A DNA stretch of 35,558 nucleotides from assembly GCF_016463295.1 (NCBI RefSeq), contig NZ_JAEMRO010000017.1, positions 1-35,558 of the forward strand. Reading direction: 5' to 3'. Source of the DNA: Brevundimonas sp. GTDB lineage: Bacteria > Pseudomonadota > Alphaproteobacteria > Caulobacterales > Caulobacteraceae. The notes under the pieces were generated by a model. The model was given only the letters and a program-made list of their open reading frames with translations. It ran no database searches and was not told the origin of the DNA. The position numbers and the translations under genes are program-made. Numbering within the stretch: position 1 is the stretch's first letter; every line of letters begins with the position of its first letter. This document shows positions 1 to 7,590 of the stretch, one piece after another.

Positions 1-80
1 GGGGCCAAACCCCATCCACCGGCCTTTGTGGCTCACCCCCTCCACCACTTCGTGGTCCCCCTCCCCCGATGGGGGAGGAA
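1..80. repeat. Palindrome-rich intergenic element upstream of the Nudix gene
   Basis: Three small inverted repeats follow each other: GGGG/CCCC at 1-13, ACCAC-TTC-GTGGT at 44-56, and a perfect 8-bp stem CCTCCCCC-GAT-GGGGGAGG at 60-78. The C-rich tract and tandem hairpins look like REP-type intergenic elements of high-GC alphaproteobacteria. Only one copy is visible here, so its repeat nature is inference. The 3' arm of the last hairpin contains the ribosome binding site of the next gene. Confidence 0.4.
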
Positions 81-84
81 TGCG

Positions 85-792
85 ATGAGCCAACCCTTCG
101 ACGCCGCTCAGGACATGAAGGACGCGCCGCGCACAGGCGGACGTCAGCGGCCAAAAGATGCGGCAACGTTGATCCTGACGCGAGGCGCAGCCGGATCGAC
201 CGAGGTGCTGATGGGGCGTCGCGCGCCGGGGCATGTCTTCATGGCCTCGAAATGGGTGTTTCCCGGCGGTCGGATCGAGCGGGCGGATTACACCGCAGCG
301 TCGGCCACCGATCTGCCGCCTCAGGACGCCGCCCGGCTAGCGCGCGAAGGCAACGCGCGCCGCGCCCGCGCCTTGGCCCTGACGGCGGTGCGCGAGACGT
401 TCGAGGAAACCGGCCTGATGCTGGCCGAGCCTGCGCCGGTCGCCTCAGTGGCCGGGCCATGGCGAGAGTTTCGCGCGGCCGGGGCCCTGCCCGATCTGTC
501 GGCCCTGTCCTATGTCGCGCGCGCGATCACGCCGCCAGGGCGGACGCGGCGGTTCGATGCCCGCTTCTTCATGGCGGATGCCGAGGCCTTGCTGCATCCA
601 GAGCCAACAGCCGGCTCTGGCGAACTGGACGAGATTGCCTGGATGCCGTTGTCAAAAGCGCGAGCCCTGGACCTGCCCGCCATCACGCGCTTCGTTCTGG
701 GCGAGGTGGCAGAGCGGCTGGCGCAGCCCAAACGTCCTCTGCCGTTTGTGCGCATGGTTCGCGGCGCGCACCACGTCGAACATCAGGAATGA
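85..792 (+). CDS. Nudix hydrolase with a split Nudix box (NUDT19-like)
   Basis: This 235-residue protein belongs to the Nudix superfamily, which cleaves nucleoside diphosphates linked to another moiety using Mg2+. The start of the Nudix box is at about residues 58-64 (VFPGGRI) and its catalytic helix is RETFEETGL at 103-111. About 27 extra residues separate the two halves compared with the standard GX5EX7REUXEEXGU spacing. Such an insertion is known in the NUDT19/RP2p group, which acts on CoA derivatives, so a CoA diphosphatase role is possible but not shown. ATG 85 was chosen because a strong GGAGG lies at 74-78; an ATG-independent extension to 28 exists but would run through the palindromic element. 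The stop is four bases before the DUF5990 gene, so the two are likely cotranscribed. Confidence 0.82.
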   Translation: MSQPFDAAQDMKDAPRTGGRQRPKDAATLILTRGAAGSTEVLMGRRAPGHVFMASKWVFPGGRIERADYTAASATDLPPQDAARLAREGNARRARALALTAVRETFEETGLMLAEPAPVASVAGPWREFRAAGALPDLSALSYVARAITPPGRTRRFDARFFMADAEALLHPEPTAGSGELDEIAWMPLSKARALDLPAITRFVLGEVAERLAQPKRPLPFVRMVRGAHHVEHQE

Positions 793-796
793 GCCC

Positions 797-1210
797 ATGG
801 CCGACACGCCGATCACTCTGCGTCTGACCATCGTCGATCCGGTCGCGGGTCTGCACTACAGTCTGCAGGACAAGAAGAATGCGCCCGTGAACCCGGTGAT
901 TGCAGGCGACGGTCCGCTGTCATTCGACGTGCCGGTCCGGCTGTCGGATGACGCGCGGATGCTGGGGCCGTTCGTGCGGACGGAGGGGCCGACGCGTCGC
1001 TTCGTCTACATCGCTGTGGGCGGTCAGGCCGGTGGCGAGGGACTGGTTGTCAGCCGCAGGGCCAAGATCGATGTACATGACATTCCGACCGACCTGCTGG
1101 CCCTCGCGCGGCAGGGAAAGGTGCTGGAGGCGGTGCTGCCGGGGCGCGGCAAGGACGGTAAGCCGGCGTGCGCGACCGTGCGACCGCTGCAACCTTGGCG
1201 TCAGCTCTGA
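797..1210 (+). CDS. DUF5990 family protein
   Basis: This 137-residue protein has the pattern of the DUF5990 family: an N-terminal strand ITLRLTIVDPVAGLHYSLQ (about 5-23), a central RMLGPFVRTEGPTRRFVYI (about 53-71), RRAKIDVHDI (about 87-96) and a C-terminal stretch with DGKPACATVRPL. No catalytic motif, signal peptide or membrane segment is visible, so it is probably a small soluble cytoplasmic protein. The function of the family is unknown. It starts four bases after the Nudix stop codon, suggesting cotranscription. A 51-base gap separates it from the ketosynthase gene downstream, so it need not belong to that operon. Confidence 0.75.
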   Translation: MADTPITLRLTIVDPVAGLHYSLQDKKNAPVNPVIAGDGPLSFDVPVRLSDDARMLGPFVRTEGPTRRFVYIAVGGQAGGEGLVVSRRAKIDVHDIPTDLLALARQGKVLEAVLPGRGKDGKPACATVRPLQPWRQL

Positions 1211-1261
1211 ACAGGCCTGTGCAGATAGACGCCGCCCAAGCCTCGGCGTAAGCCTTTGGCC

Positions 1262-2257
1262 ATGACGCCGATGAACATCGTGGGGTACGGGGTCTATGCC
1301 CCGCGCGAGCGACGCCCGTCCGAGGCGCTGGATGTCGTGTTTGGGCAACCCGGCGGCTGGACACAGGAGCAGTTCGGGATCGCGACCCGAGGCGTGGCCG
1401 CGTCGGACGAAACCACCTCCATGATGGGCACAGAGGCCGCCCGGCGCGCTCTGGCCGACGCGGGTTGGGGCGAGGGTGAGTTCGACGTGCTGATCGGGGC
1501 CTGCGCGGTCATGGAGCAGCCCATCCCCGGCACCTCCATCCTGATCCAGCAGGCGCTGGGTCTGGGCAAGTCCGGCATCTGGGCCTTCGACGTCAACCAG
1601 ACCTGCCTGTCGTTCGTGACGGCGCTGGACATCGCGGCCATGGGCTTCGAGACCGGCCGGTTCCGCCGCGCCGTCATCGTGGCCAGCGACATCGCCTCGG
1701 CAGGGCTGGACTGGGACACCCCTGCGTCCGCTGCCATCTTCGGAGACGGCGCGGCGGCGATCTGCGTCGAGGCGACGGACGATCCGACAGGCCCGGGGCT
1801 GCTGTCGCGGGGGTTCGAGACCTATGGCGAGGGCAAGGACCTGGCCACGCTGAAGTCCGGCGGCACCCGCATCCGCATCGACCACGGGCTGGAGGCGCTG
1901 ACCGAGGGGGCGAAGTTTCACATGGACGCCTTCGGCATCTTCAAGGCCGCCGCGCGGTCCCTGCCCCGCCTGATCGACCGTGTGTTGTGCGAGGCGGGAC
2001 TGACGCGAGAGACGGTCGGTCTGGTCATCTGCCACCAGGCCAGCGCGCCGGGTATCGAGCATGTGCGGCGGTTGATGGGCGGCGATCCCGCGCGGGTCAT
2101 CGACATCTTCGCCACCCACGGCAACCAGATCGCGGCCTCCCTGCCGACGGCCCTGGTCGAGGCCAAGGTGCGTGGCCTGATCGAGCCTGGCGGTACCGTC
2201 CTGATGCTGGGCACGGCGGCCGGGATCAGTGCGGCGGCCATGGTCTTGCGCACATGA
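1262..2257 (+). CDS. 3-oxoacyl-ACP synthase III-like ketosynthase (KAS III/FabH fold)
   Basis: This 331-residue thiolase-fold enzyme is the length of FabH. The catalytic triad is visible: Cys115 in VNQTCLSF, His258 in ICHQASAP and Asn288 in THGNQIAASLP. Family members perform decarboxylative Claisen condensation of an acyl-CoA or acyl thioester with malonyl-ACP/CoA, or acyl transfer. As first gene of a six-gene overlapping cluster with a ligase, an SDR and an oxygenase, it is more likely a specialised-metabolism condensing enzyme (as OleA is in olefin synthesis) than the housekeeping FabH, which usually sits beside plsX. ATG 1262 is chosen over TTG 1256; ATG 1271 is also possible, and no strong ribosome binding site decides. 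Its stop overlaps the next start by 4 bases (ATGA). Confidence 0.85.
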   Translation: MTPMNIVGYGVYAPRERRPSEALDVVFGQPGGWTQEQFGIATRGVAASDETTSMMGTEAARRALADAGWGEGEFDVLIGACAVMEQPIPGTSILIQQALGLGKSGIWAFDVNQTCLSFVTALDIAAMGFETGRFRRAVIVASDIASAGLDWDTPASAAIFGDGAAAICVEATDDPTGPGLLSRGFETYGEGKDLATLKSGGTRIRIDHGLEALTEGAKFHMDAFGIFKAAARSLPRLIDRVLCEAGLTRETVGLVICHQASAPGIEHVRRLMGGDPARVIDIFATHGNQIAASLPTALVEAKVRGLIEPGGTVLMLGTAAGISAAAMVLRT

Positions 2258-3240
2258 GGCGAGCGCTCGTTACCGGCGCGACGGGCGGCCTGGGTATCGC
2301 CCTGGTGCGGATCTTGCTGGATGCGGGCTATGCGGTCCGGGCTACGGGACGGCAACCCGCCGCCCTCGAACGGCTGGCGGCCATGGGTTCCGAGACGGTG
2401 GCGGCCGATCTGCTCGACACCGATCTGGCCCGCCTGTGCGCCGACCGCGACGTCGTCCTTCACGTCGCGGGATTGTCCAGCCCGTGGGGGCCGGATGAAG
2501 CGTTCGACCGCGCCAATGTCGAGGCGACACGGCGGCTATTGGCAGCGGCGCAGGCCTCGGGCGTCGGCAGTTTCGTCTTCGTCTCCTCGCCTTCCGTCTA
2601 TGCCCGCTGGCGCGACCAGACCGGCTTGACAGAGGCCACGCCCTGGCCCGATCGACCGCTGAATGCCTATGCCCGCACCAAGGGAGAGGCCGAGAAGACT
2701 GTTCTGGCCGCCGACTGCCCCGGTTTCCGCACCGTCGCCATACGCCCGCGTGCCCTGATCGGGCCGGACGACACGGTGCTGTTGCCACGCATCCTGCGGC
2801 TGGTGCGCAAGGGGCGATTCCCGCTGTTCCGGAGGGGCGAGGCCCTGGTCGAGCTGACCGACGTGCGCGACGGAGCCCGGGCCCTGATGCTGGCGGACCG
2901 GCACAGGGAGAGGGCGGGTGGCGAGGCTATCAACATCTCCGGCGGACGACCGTTGCCGATCGCGACGCTGGTGAAGCGGCTGGGCGACAGGCTGGGCGTG
3001 CCGGTGAAGATCGTGCCCCTGCCGCTCTGGCTGGGACAGGCCCTGTCTGTCGTCTCCGACGCCGTCTGCCGCATCCTGCCCGGTCGCCCAGAGCCGATCC
3101 TGACGCCCTATACCCTGTCGACCCTGGCCTGGTCCCAGGCGTTCGACCTGACCAAGGCGCGCAACTTGTTGGGCTATGAGCCGGAGTATGATGCGGTGGA
3201 AACGGCCCTGAAGATCGCGCCGGACATGGCGTCCCGGTGA
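2254..3240 (+). CDS. NAD(P)-dependent epimerase/dehydratase family protein (extended SDR)
   Basis: This 328-residue extended short-chain dehydrogenase has the nucleotide-binding GATGGLG at 8-14, a serine pair at 111-112 (FVSSPSVY) and the catalytic YxxxK at Tyr139/Lys143 (NAYARTKGEAEK). The sequence is of the 3-beta-hydroxysteroid dehydrogenase/OleD-like type rather than a sugar-nucleotide epimerase, so reduction of a beta-keto product made by the upstream ketosynthase is a reasonable hypothesis. Both junctions are 4-base overlaps (with the ketosynthase before it, with the metallo-hydrolase after it), implying translational coupling. The substrate is unknown. A hydrophobic stretch around residues 250-270 may be a substrate or membrane-contact region, but I see no clear transmembrane segment. 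Confidence 0.83.
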   Translation: MRRALVTGATGGLGIALVRILLDAGYAVRATGRQPAALERLAAMGSETVAADLLDTDLARLCADRDVVLHVAGLSSPWGPDEAFDRANVEATRRLLAAAQASGVGSFVFVSSPSVYARWRDQTGLTEATPWPDRPLNAYARTKGEAEKTVLAADCPGFRTVAIRPRALIGPDDTVLLPRILRLVRKGRFPLFRRGEALVELTDVRDGARALMLADRHRERAGGEAINISGGRPLPIATLVKRLGDRLGVPVKIVPLPLWLGQALSVVSDAVCRILPGRPEPILTPYTLSTLAWSQAFDLTKARNLLGYEPEYDAVETALKIAPDMASR

Positions 3241-4085
3241 AGGCCTGCCGCGTCCACATCCTGAGGGCCGGATCATGCCGTCATCCGGAGGCCATGACCC
3301 GCGAAGGGGCCTCGTGGCGCAGCATAGAGTTTCCGGCCCTGGTCGCCCTGATCCTGCATCCTGACGCCGGGCCGATCCTGTTCGATACCGGCTATGACCC
3401 CGCCTTCTTTGCAGCCACGGAAGCGTTTCCAGAGCGGCTTTATCGCTGGACGACCCCGGTCGATTTCCGTCCGGAGGAAGCGGTTGCCGAGCAACTGCCC
3501 CGGTTTGGCGTGAGGCCTGATGACGTCACCGCCATCGTTATTTCCCACTTCCACGGCGACCACGTCGCGGGCCTGCATCGCTTTCCCAACGCCACCATCC
3601 ACTGCGCCCGTGCCGGGGCGGCGCAGTTGGTTCAGGGCAACCGGCTGTCCCGCGTCCGCAAGGGTGTGCTCAGCGCCTTGGCCCCAGCCGATCTGGTGGA
3701 CCGCGCCGTCTGGTTCGAGGATCGGCCGCGAGTCGCCCTGTCCGCCGATCTGGCCCCGTTCGAGACGGGGGCGGACCTGCTGGGCGACGGTGCGCTGATG
3801 GCCGTGCCCCTGCCCGGTCACTGTCCCGGTCATTGGGGCCTGCTGGTTCGGCAGGACGACGGCCGGACGCGGTTCCTGATCGGCGATGCGGCCTGGTCCA
3901 GCGGCGCCGTGCGGGATGACGCCCCGCCGCCCAGGCTGACCACCAGCCTATTGGGCGACACCCATGCCTGTCGCCGGACCCTGCACGACCTGCACCGACT
4001 ATGGCACCGCAATCCCGACATCGCCGTCACCCCCTCACATTGCGGCGAGGTCGCGCACGAGAGCGGCGGCCATGGACCGGCCTGA
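3237..4085 (+). CDS. Metallo-beta-lactamase fold hydrolase
   Basis: The 282-residue protein carries the full metal site of the MBL fold: HxHxDH at 104-109 (SHFHGDHVAGL), His195 (or His199) in LPGHCPGHWG, Asp217 in LIGDAAW and His268 in TPSHCGE. The pattern FDTGYDP followed by SHFHGDH resembles the lactonase-like (AttM/AiiA-type) branch that opens lactone or ester bonds with two zinc ions. Here it may act as the thioesterase or lactone hydrolase of the cluster, since no other thioesterase is present. It starts with GTG at 3237, overlapping the SDR stop by 4 bases, and overlaps the next gene by 14 bases. Cytoplasmic: no signal peptide. Confidence 0.83.
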   Translation: MKACRVHILRAGSCRHPEAMTREGASWRSIEFPALVALILHPDAGPILFDTGYDPAFFAATEAFPERLYRWTTPVDFRPEEAVAEQLPRFGVRPDDVTAIVISHFHGDHVAGLHRFPNATIHCARAGAAQLVQGNRLSRVRKGVLSALAPADLVDRAVWFEDRPRVALSADLAPFETGADLLGDGALMAVPLPGHCPGHWGLLVRQDDGRTRFLIGDAAWSSGAVRDDAPPPRLTTSLLGDTHACRRTLHDLHRLWHRNPDIAVTPSHCGEVAHESGGHGPA

Positions 4086-5334
4086 CCGCAAGGCCATCGC
4101 CGCCGCCTGGCTGGACGCACGTTGGTCGGCGCTGACCCTGCGCCAACGCCGCGACGTGGAGGCCCGCCAGGCGCGGCTGTGGCGGCGTATGCAGCCCGTC
4201 GTCGCCGCAACGCCGGCCATTGCCCATCTGGCGGGTCAGCCGCTGGACCGATTTCCGATCATGCAGCCGCGGGAACTGCGGGCCGGGTTCGTAGACTGGA
4301 ACACGCTCGGTCTGACGCGGGATCGGGCCGAAGCGGCGGCCCGTGACGCCGAGGCAGGCAGCGAAGGCCTGGTCGCACCGGGTGTGGCGGCCGGCTTTTC
4401 CACCGGCTCATCGGGGACACCGGGCCTGTTCCTGAACAGTCGGGCGGAACGCGCCGCCTATCTGGGTCACCTGTTGGCCCGGCTGCTCACTGTGGGAGAT
4501 CTGTTCAGCCCACTGCGCATCGCCCTGTGCCTGCGCGCCGACAACCGGCTGTATCAGGATGTGGGACGGACCGGACGTATCCGCTTTCTGTTCGTGAGTC
4601 TGGGCGAAGATCCGGCCGCCCGGTTCCAGCGGCTGCAAGCCTTTCGACCCGACATCCTGATCGGCCCGCCCCATGTGCTGGCCGAGCTGGCCCGGCGGAC
4701 GCAGTCCCATGATCAGGCCTGGTCGCTGCGACGCCTGTTCTATGGAGCGGAGCCCATGGGCAAGGCCGAGCGCGGCTGGATCGGGTCGGTGCTCGGGGCA
4801 AGACCGGATCCGCTCTATCAGGCCACCGAGGGCTTCATCGCCGCGCCCTGCCGCCATGGCACACTTCACCTGAACGAGGATGTGCTGAACATTGAGCGCG
4901 AGCCGGTGCCGGGTACGGACCGGTTCGTGCCTGTCGTCACAGACCTGCGCCGGACCAGCCAGCCGATGATCCGGGTGCGGCTGGGCGACCTGCTCCAACC
5001 GCTGGAGGGTCGCTGCGTTTGCGGGTCGCCGCTGACGGCCACCCATCCGGTCGAGGGACGGCTGGAGGATTTGTGGCGCTGGCCCGGCGGGGTCATTCCG
5101 CCCCGTGTCGTGGAAACGACAATCAGCAAAGCAGTCGGGCCGGACATCGACTGGCGGGCCACAGCAAGTCGTGAAGGTGTCGTGGTCGAGGCCGAGGGTT
5201 TGCTTGCAGATGCGGCTGCCGAGGCCGTCACTCAGCTACTGGCCGCGCACAACATCGACCTGCCCGTGACCTCCCTGCCCCAAGTCCCTGTTCATGGCAT
5301 CAAGCGCCGCCGCATTCGGTGGTCCGATGGCTGA
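4072..5334 (+). CDS. Adenylate-forming enzyme related to F390/CoF synthetase (PaaK-like ANL ligase)
   Basis: The 420-residue protein shows ANL-superfamily landmarks: a Ser/Thr/Gly-rich ATP loop STGSSGTPG at about 110-118, an aromatic-Glu motif LYQATEGF at 248-255 (equivalent to YGxTE) and RLGDL at 303-307 (equivalent to YRTGDL). Two cysteines at 315 and 317 (CVC) recall the metal-binding loop of PaaK-type enzymes. Family members activate a carboxylic acid as acyl-AMP and pass it to CoA, an amine or another acceptor. It is shorter than most ANL ligases, and the C-terminal domain is compact (about 330-420). No carrier protein is encoded nearby, so transfer to CoA or directly to a small nucleophile is more likely than loading a carrier protein. 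ATG 4072 overlaps the MBL gene by 14 bases. Confidence 0.75.
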   Translation: MDRPDRKAIAAAWLDARWSALTLRQRRDVEARQARLWRRMQPVVAATPAIAHLAGQPLDRFPIMQPRELRAGFVDWNTLGLTRDRAEAAARDAEAGSEGLVAPGVAAGFSTGSSGTPGLFLNSRAERAAYLGHLLARLLTVGDLFSPLRIALCLRADNRLYQDVGRTGRIRFLFVSLGEDPAARFQRLQAFRPDILIGPPHVLAELARRTQSHDQAWSLRRLFYGAEPMGKAERGWIGSVLGARPDPLYQATEGFIAAPCRHGTLHLNEDVLNIEREPVPGTDRFVPVVTDLRRTSQPMIRVRLGDLLQPLEGRCVCGSPLTATHPVEGRLEDLWRWPGGVIPPRVVETTISKAVGPDIDWRATASREGVVVEAEGLLADAAAEAVTQLLAAHNIDLPVTSLPQVPVHGIKRRRIRWSDG

Positions 5335-6499
5335 CCGGGTTCTGGTCACCGGGGCCCGCGCCCCCGCCGCCCTCGACATCGCTCGCAGCCTGAAGGCGGC
5401 AGGGTTCGAGGTGCACATGGCCGACTGCGTTCCGGCCCGGATCGCGCGGAGGTCGAATGCGCCGATAGCGGTCTATCGTCATAGCTCGCCCGTATACCGA
5501 CCGGCCGAATTCGCCCGGGACATCCGCAGGCTCATCGACCGGATCGATCCGATCGCCGTCGTCCCGACCTGCGAGGAAGTCTTCCACCTCGCGGCCCTCG
5601 CCGAGGCCGAGGGATGGTTCGACAAACTGATCGCCCCGCCCTTCGAGACCCTGGCCACCCTGCATCACAAGGGCCGTTTCGCTGTGCTGTGCGATGAACT
5701 GGGGCTGCCCGTGCCGACGACGACCGTCGTCACCGACAGCGCCGGCCTGATGCACGAAGCCTTGGATGCAGATGTGGTCGTCAAACCCGCCTGGTCCCGG
5801 TTCGGTAGCCAAGCCCTGATAAAGCCCGACGCGGCGGCGCTGGAGAGCCTGCGACCCTCGCCGGAAACCCCCTGGCTTGTGCAGTCCCGGGTGAAGGGCG
5901 AGGAGGTCAGCTTCTATGCCATCGCTCATGACGGCGTCCTGACAGCCTTCTCGGCCTATCGCTCCGGCTGGCGCACGCGCGGAGGTGCGGCCTACGTCTT
6001 CACGCCGCTGGCGGAGTCAGTATTCGACCGCCTGCGCACCATGGCCGACGCCCTCGCTAGGGTTGTCCGCAGGGGCCAGTTCGCCTGCGACGCCATCATC
6101 GATGTGAGGGGTCAGCCATTGCTGATCGAGTGCAATCCGCGGGCGACCAGCGGGGTGCATCTGTTCGGGCGCAGCGCCGCGTTCGGTCGGGCGCTGCTTG
6201 GCCGAGATATCGCTCGGCCTGGCCCCGGCAACTGGCGCAACAGCATCATGCTCGACACCTTCGGGCTGGCCGACGCCCTGCGGACGCAGCAGCTGATGGC
6301 ATGGCGCGACGAGCATCGCCTTTCACACGATATCCTCTCGGCACCGCGCGATCCGCTGCCCCCGCTCGGTGCCCTGATGGATGCCGCCGGGTTCGGCCTG
6401 AGGGCTCTCACATCAGGCCAGGATCTGGCCTCGGCCATGACCGCCGATATCGAGTGGAACGGACAGCCGCTGACGCCTGCGCTATGGGAGGGACCATGA
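5327..6499 (+). CDS. ATP-grasp domain ligase
   Basis: The 390-residue protein has an N-terminal preATP-grasp Rossmann-like region (VLVTGARAPAALDIARSLK, about 5-23) and an ATP-grasp core with VVVKPAWSRFGS (Lys153), the strand-linker WLVQSRVKGEEVSFYA (183-198) and the metal-binding IECNPRATSG (Glu268, Asn270). ATP-grasp enzymes form an acyl-phosphate and couple it to an amine or thiol. The carbamoyl-phosphate-synthetase-like C-terminal signature ECNPR fits a small-molecule carboxylate-amine ligase. Beside an adenylate-forming enzyme this gives the cluster two ATP-dependent acyl-activating steps. ATG 5327 (8-base overlap with the upstream stop) was preferred; an in-frame ATG at 5294 would add 11 residues inside the upstream gene. 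It ends with a 4-base overlap into the Rieske gene. Confidence 0.78.
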   Translation: MADRVLVTGARAPAALDIARSLKAAGFEVHMADCVPARIARRSNAPIAVYRHSSPVYRPAEFARDIRRLIDRIDPIAVVPTCEEVFHLAALAEAEGWFDKLIAPPFETLATLHHKGRFAVLCDELGLPVPTTTVVTDSAGLMHEALDADVVVKPAWSRFGSQALIKPDAAALESLRPSPETPWLVQSRVKGEEVSFYAIAHDGVLTAFSAYRSGWRTRGGAAYVFTPLAESVFDRLRTMADALARVVRRGQFACDAIIDVRGQPLLIECNPRATSGVHLFGRSAAFGRALLGRDIARPGPGNWRNSIMLDTFGLADALRTQQLMAWRDEHRLSHDILSAPRDPLPPLGALMDAAGFGLRALTSGQDLASAMTADIEWNGQPLTPALWEGP

Positions 6500-7509
6500 C
6501 CCCGCTTCCCGCAAGCCTGAAATCCAGCTGGCAGATGGCGGCCCTCTCGCGCGAGGTGGGAGCCAAGCCTCTGTCCCGGACCGTGGCCGGGGTGCCGCTG
6601 GTGCTGTTTCGTACCGAAGCCGGGGTCAGCGTCCTGATCGACCGCTGCCCGCATCGCAACTATCCGTTGTCGGAGGGGCGGCTGGTCGAGGGCACGTTGC
6701 AATGCCCCTACCATGGCTGGAGGTTCACGGGCGACGGAGCCTGCGTCGAGGTGCCAGGATGCGCTCTGGCCGATGGCCAGTCGCAGCGCTTGGCGGCCAC
6801 GCCGGTGGTGGTCATGGAGCGACACGGCGCGGTGCTGGTCCGGCTAGATGGCGCCGCCAGCGCGCCCCTGCCCGACCTGACCGACTGGAGCGCGCCCGGG
6901 CACGATCACTTCTGGTGGTCGCAGGGGGTGTGGCGCGGGCGGGCGCTGGATGCGCTAGAGAATGTGCTGGACCCCTTCCACACCAACTTCATCCACGACG
7001 GCATAATCCGGCGCAGTACCCGGCGGGTTCCGGTGCGGCTCAGCGTCGCCTCGGGCGAGGACTGGATCGAATCCGTGATCGAGCAACCCCAGCCGGATCT
7101 GGGCTGGATGTCCCGCCTGCTGGAGCCGCCGCGCGATCGCAGCCGCACCCGGCTCAATGGCCCGACCACGGTCCAGGCACGCTGGGAGGGGCCAAAGGGA
7201 CTAACCCTGTGCGTCACCGTCTTCTTCACCCCGGTGACCGAGACCAGCCTGATGCCCTTCGCCTGTTTCACGACGCCCAAGGGGCGCGGCCCCGGCTGGC
7301 TGAAGGAGCGGGCCATCCGCCTGTTCCTCGATCCCGTCGTCCGCCAGGATCGACATGCCCTGTCCCGGCAACTGGACAATATTGAGCGGTTCGGCAGCCC
7401 GCGTTTCCTGCAAGGCCCCGGCGACCTGTTGGGCGCGCGCGTCGCACGATTGTTCAACGGCGAGCGGATCGAGCCCGGTCATGAGGGGCCGTTCGACCAC
7501 CAGCTCTGA
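6496..7509 (+). CDS. Rieske [2Fe-2S] non-heme iron oxygenase
   Basis: This 337-residue protein is a Rieske oxygenase alpha subunit. The Rieske cluster ligands are CPH at 51-53 and CPYHGW at 70-75. The catalytic mononuclear iron site is DPFHTNFIH at 159-167 (Asp-x2-His-x4-His). Enzymes of this family use O2 and electrons from a separate reductase for hydroxylation, demethylation or desaturation. No ferredoxin or reductase gene lies nearby, so generic partners would be needed. At this length without a beta-subunit gene, it resembles the single-component vanillate demethylase/PaO-like group more than the classical aromatic dioxygenases. It is the last gene of the cluster, suggesting a late oxidative tailoring step. 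ATG 6496 overlaps the ATP-grasp stop by 4 bases. Confidence 0.85.
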   Translation: MTPLPASLKSSWQMAALSREVGAKPLSRTVAGVPLVLFRTEAGVSVLIDRCPHRNYPLSEGRLVEGTLQCPYHGWRFTGDGACVEVPGCALADGQSQRLAATPVVVMERHGAVLVRLDGAASAPLPDLTDWSAPGHDHFWWSQGVWRGRALDALENVLDPFHTNFIHDGIIRRSTRRVPVRLSVASGEDWIESVIEQPQPDLGWMSRLLEPPRDRSRTRLNGPTTVQARWEGPKGLTLCVTVFFTPVTETSLMPFACFTTPKGRGPGWLKERAIRLFLDPVVRQDRHALSRQLDNIERFGSPRFLQGPGDLLGARVARLFNGERIEPGHEGPFDHQL

Positions 7510-7547
7510 CATGTCACCGGCCTGTCATTAAGCAGTTGATTGCACAC

Positions 7548-7569
7548 AGCCTCTCGACAGGCTCGTTTT
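7548..7569 (+). terminator. Weak terminator-like hairpin after the six-gene cluster
   Basis: AGCCT (7548-7552) and AGGCT (7559-7563) form a 5-bp stem with a 6-base loop, followed after CG by TTTT. The stem is short, so termination strength is doubtful. The position between the Rieske gene and the next operon fits a transcript end. Confidence 0.3.
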
Positions 7570-7590
7570 CGCTTGGCAACGTGAACGGGC

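Noticed and set aside
920..2119. Long minus-strand open frame of 399 codons opposite the DUF5990 and ketosynthase genes
   Set aside because: It is a GC-rich shadow frame with Gln/Arg/Gly-rich low-complexity translation and no family motif; the plus strand has intact catalytic residues.
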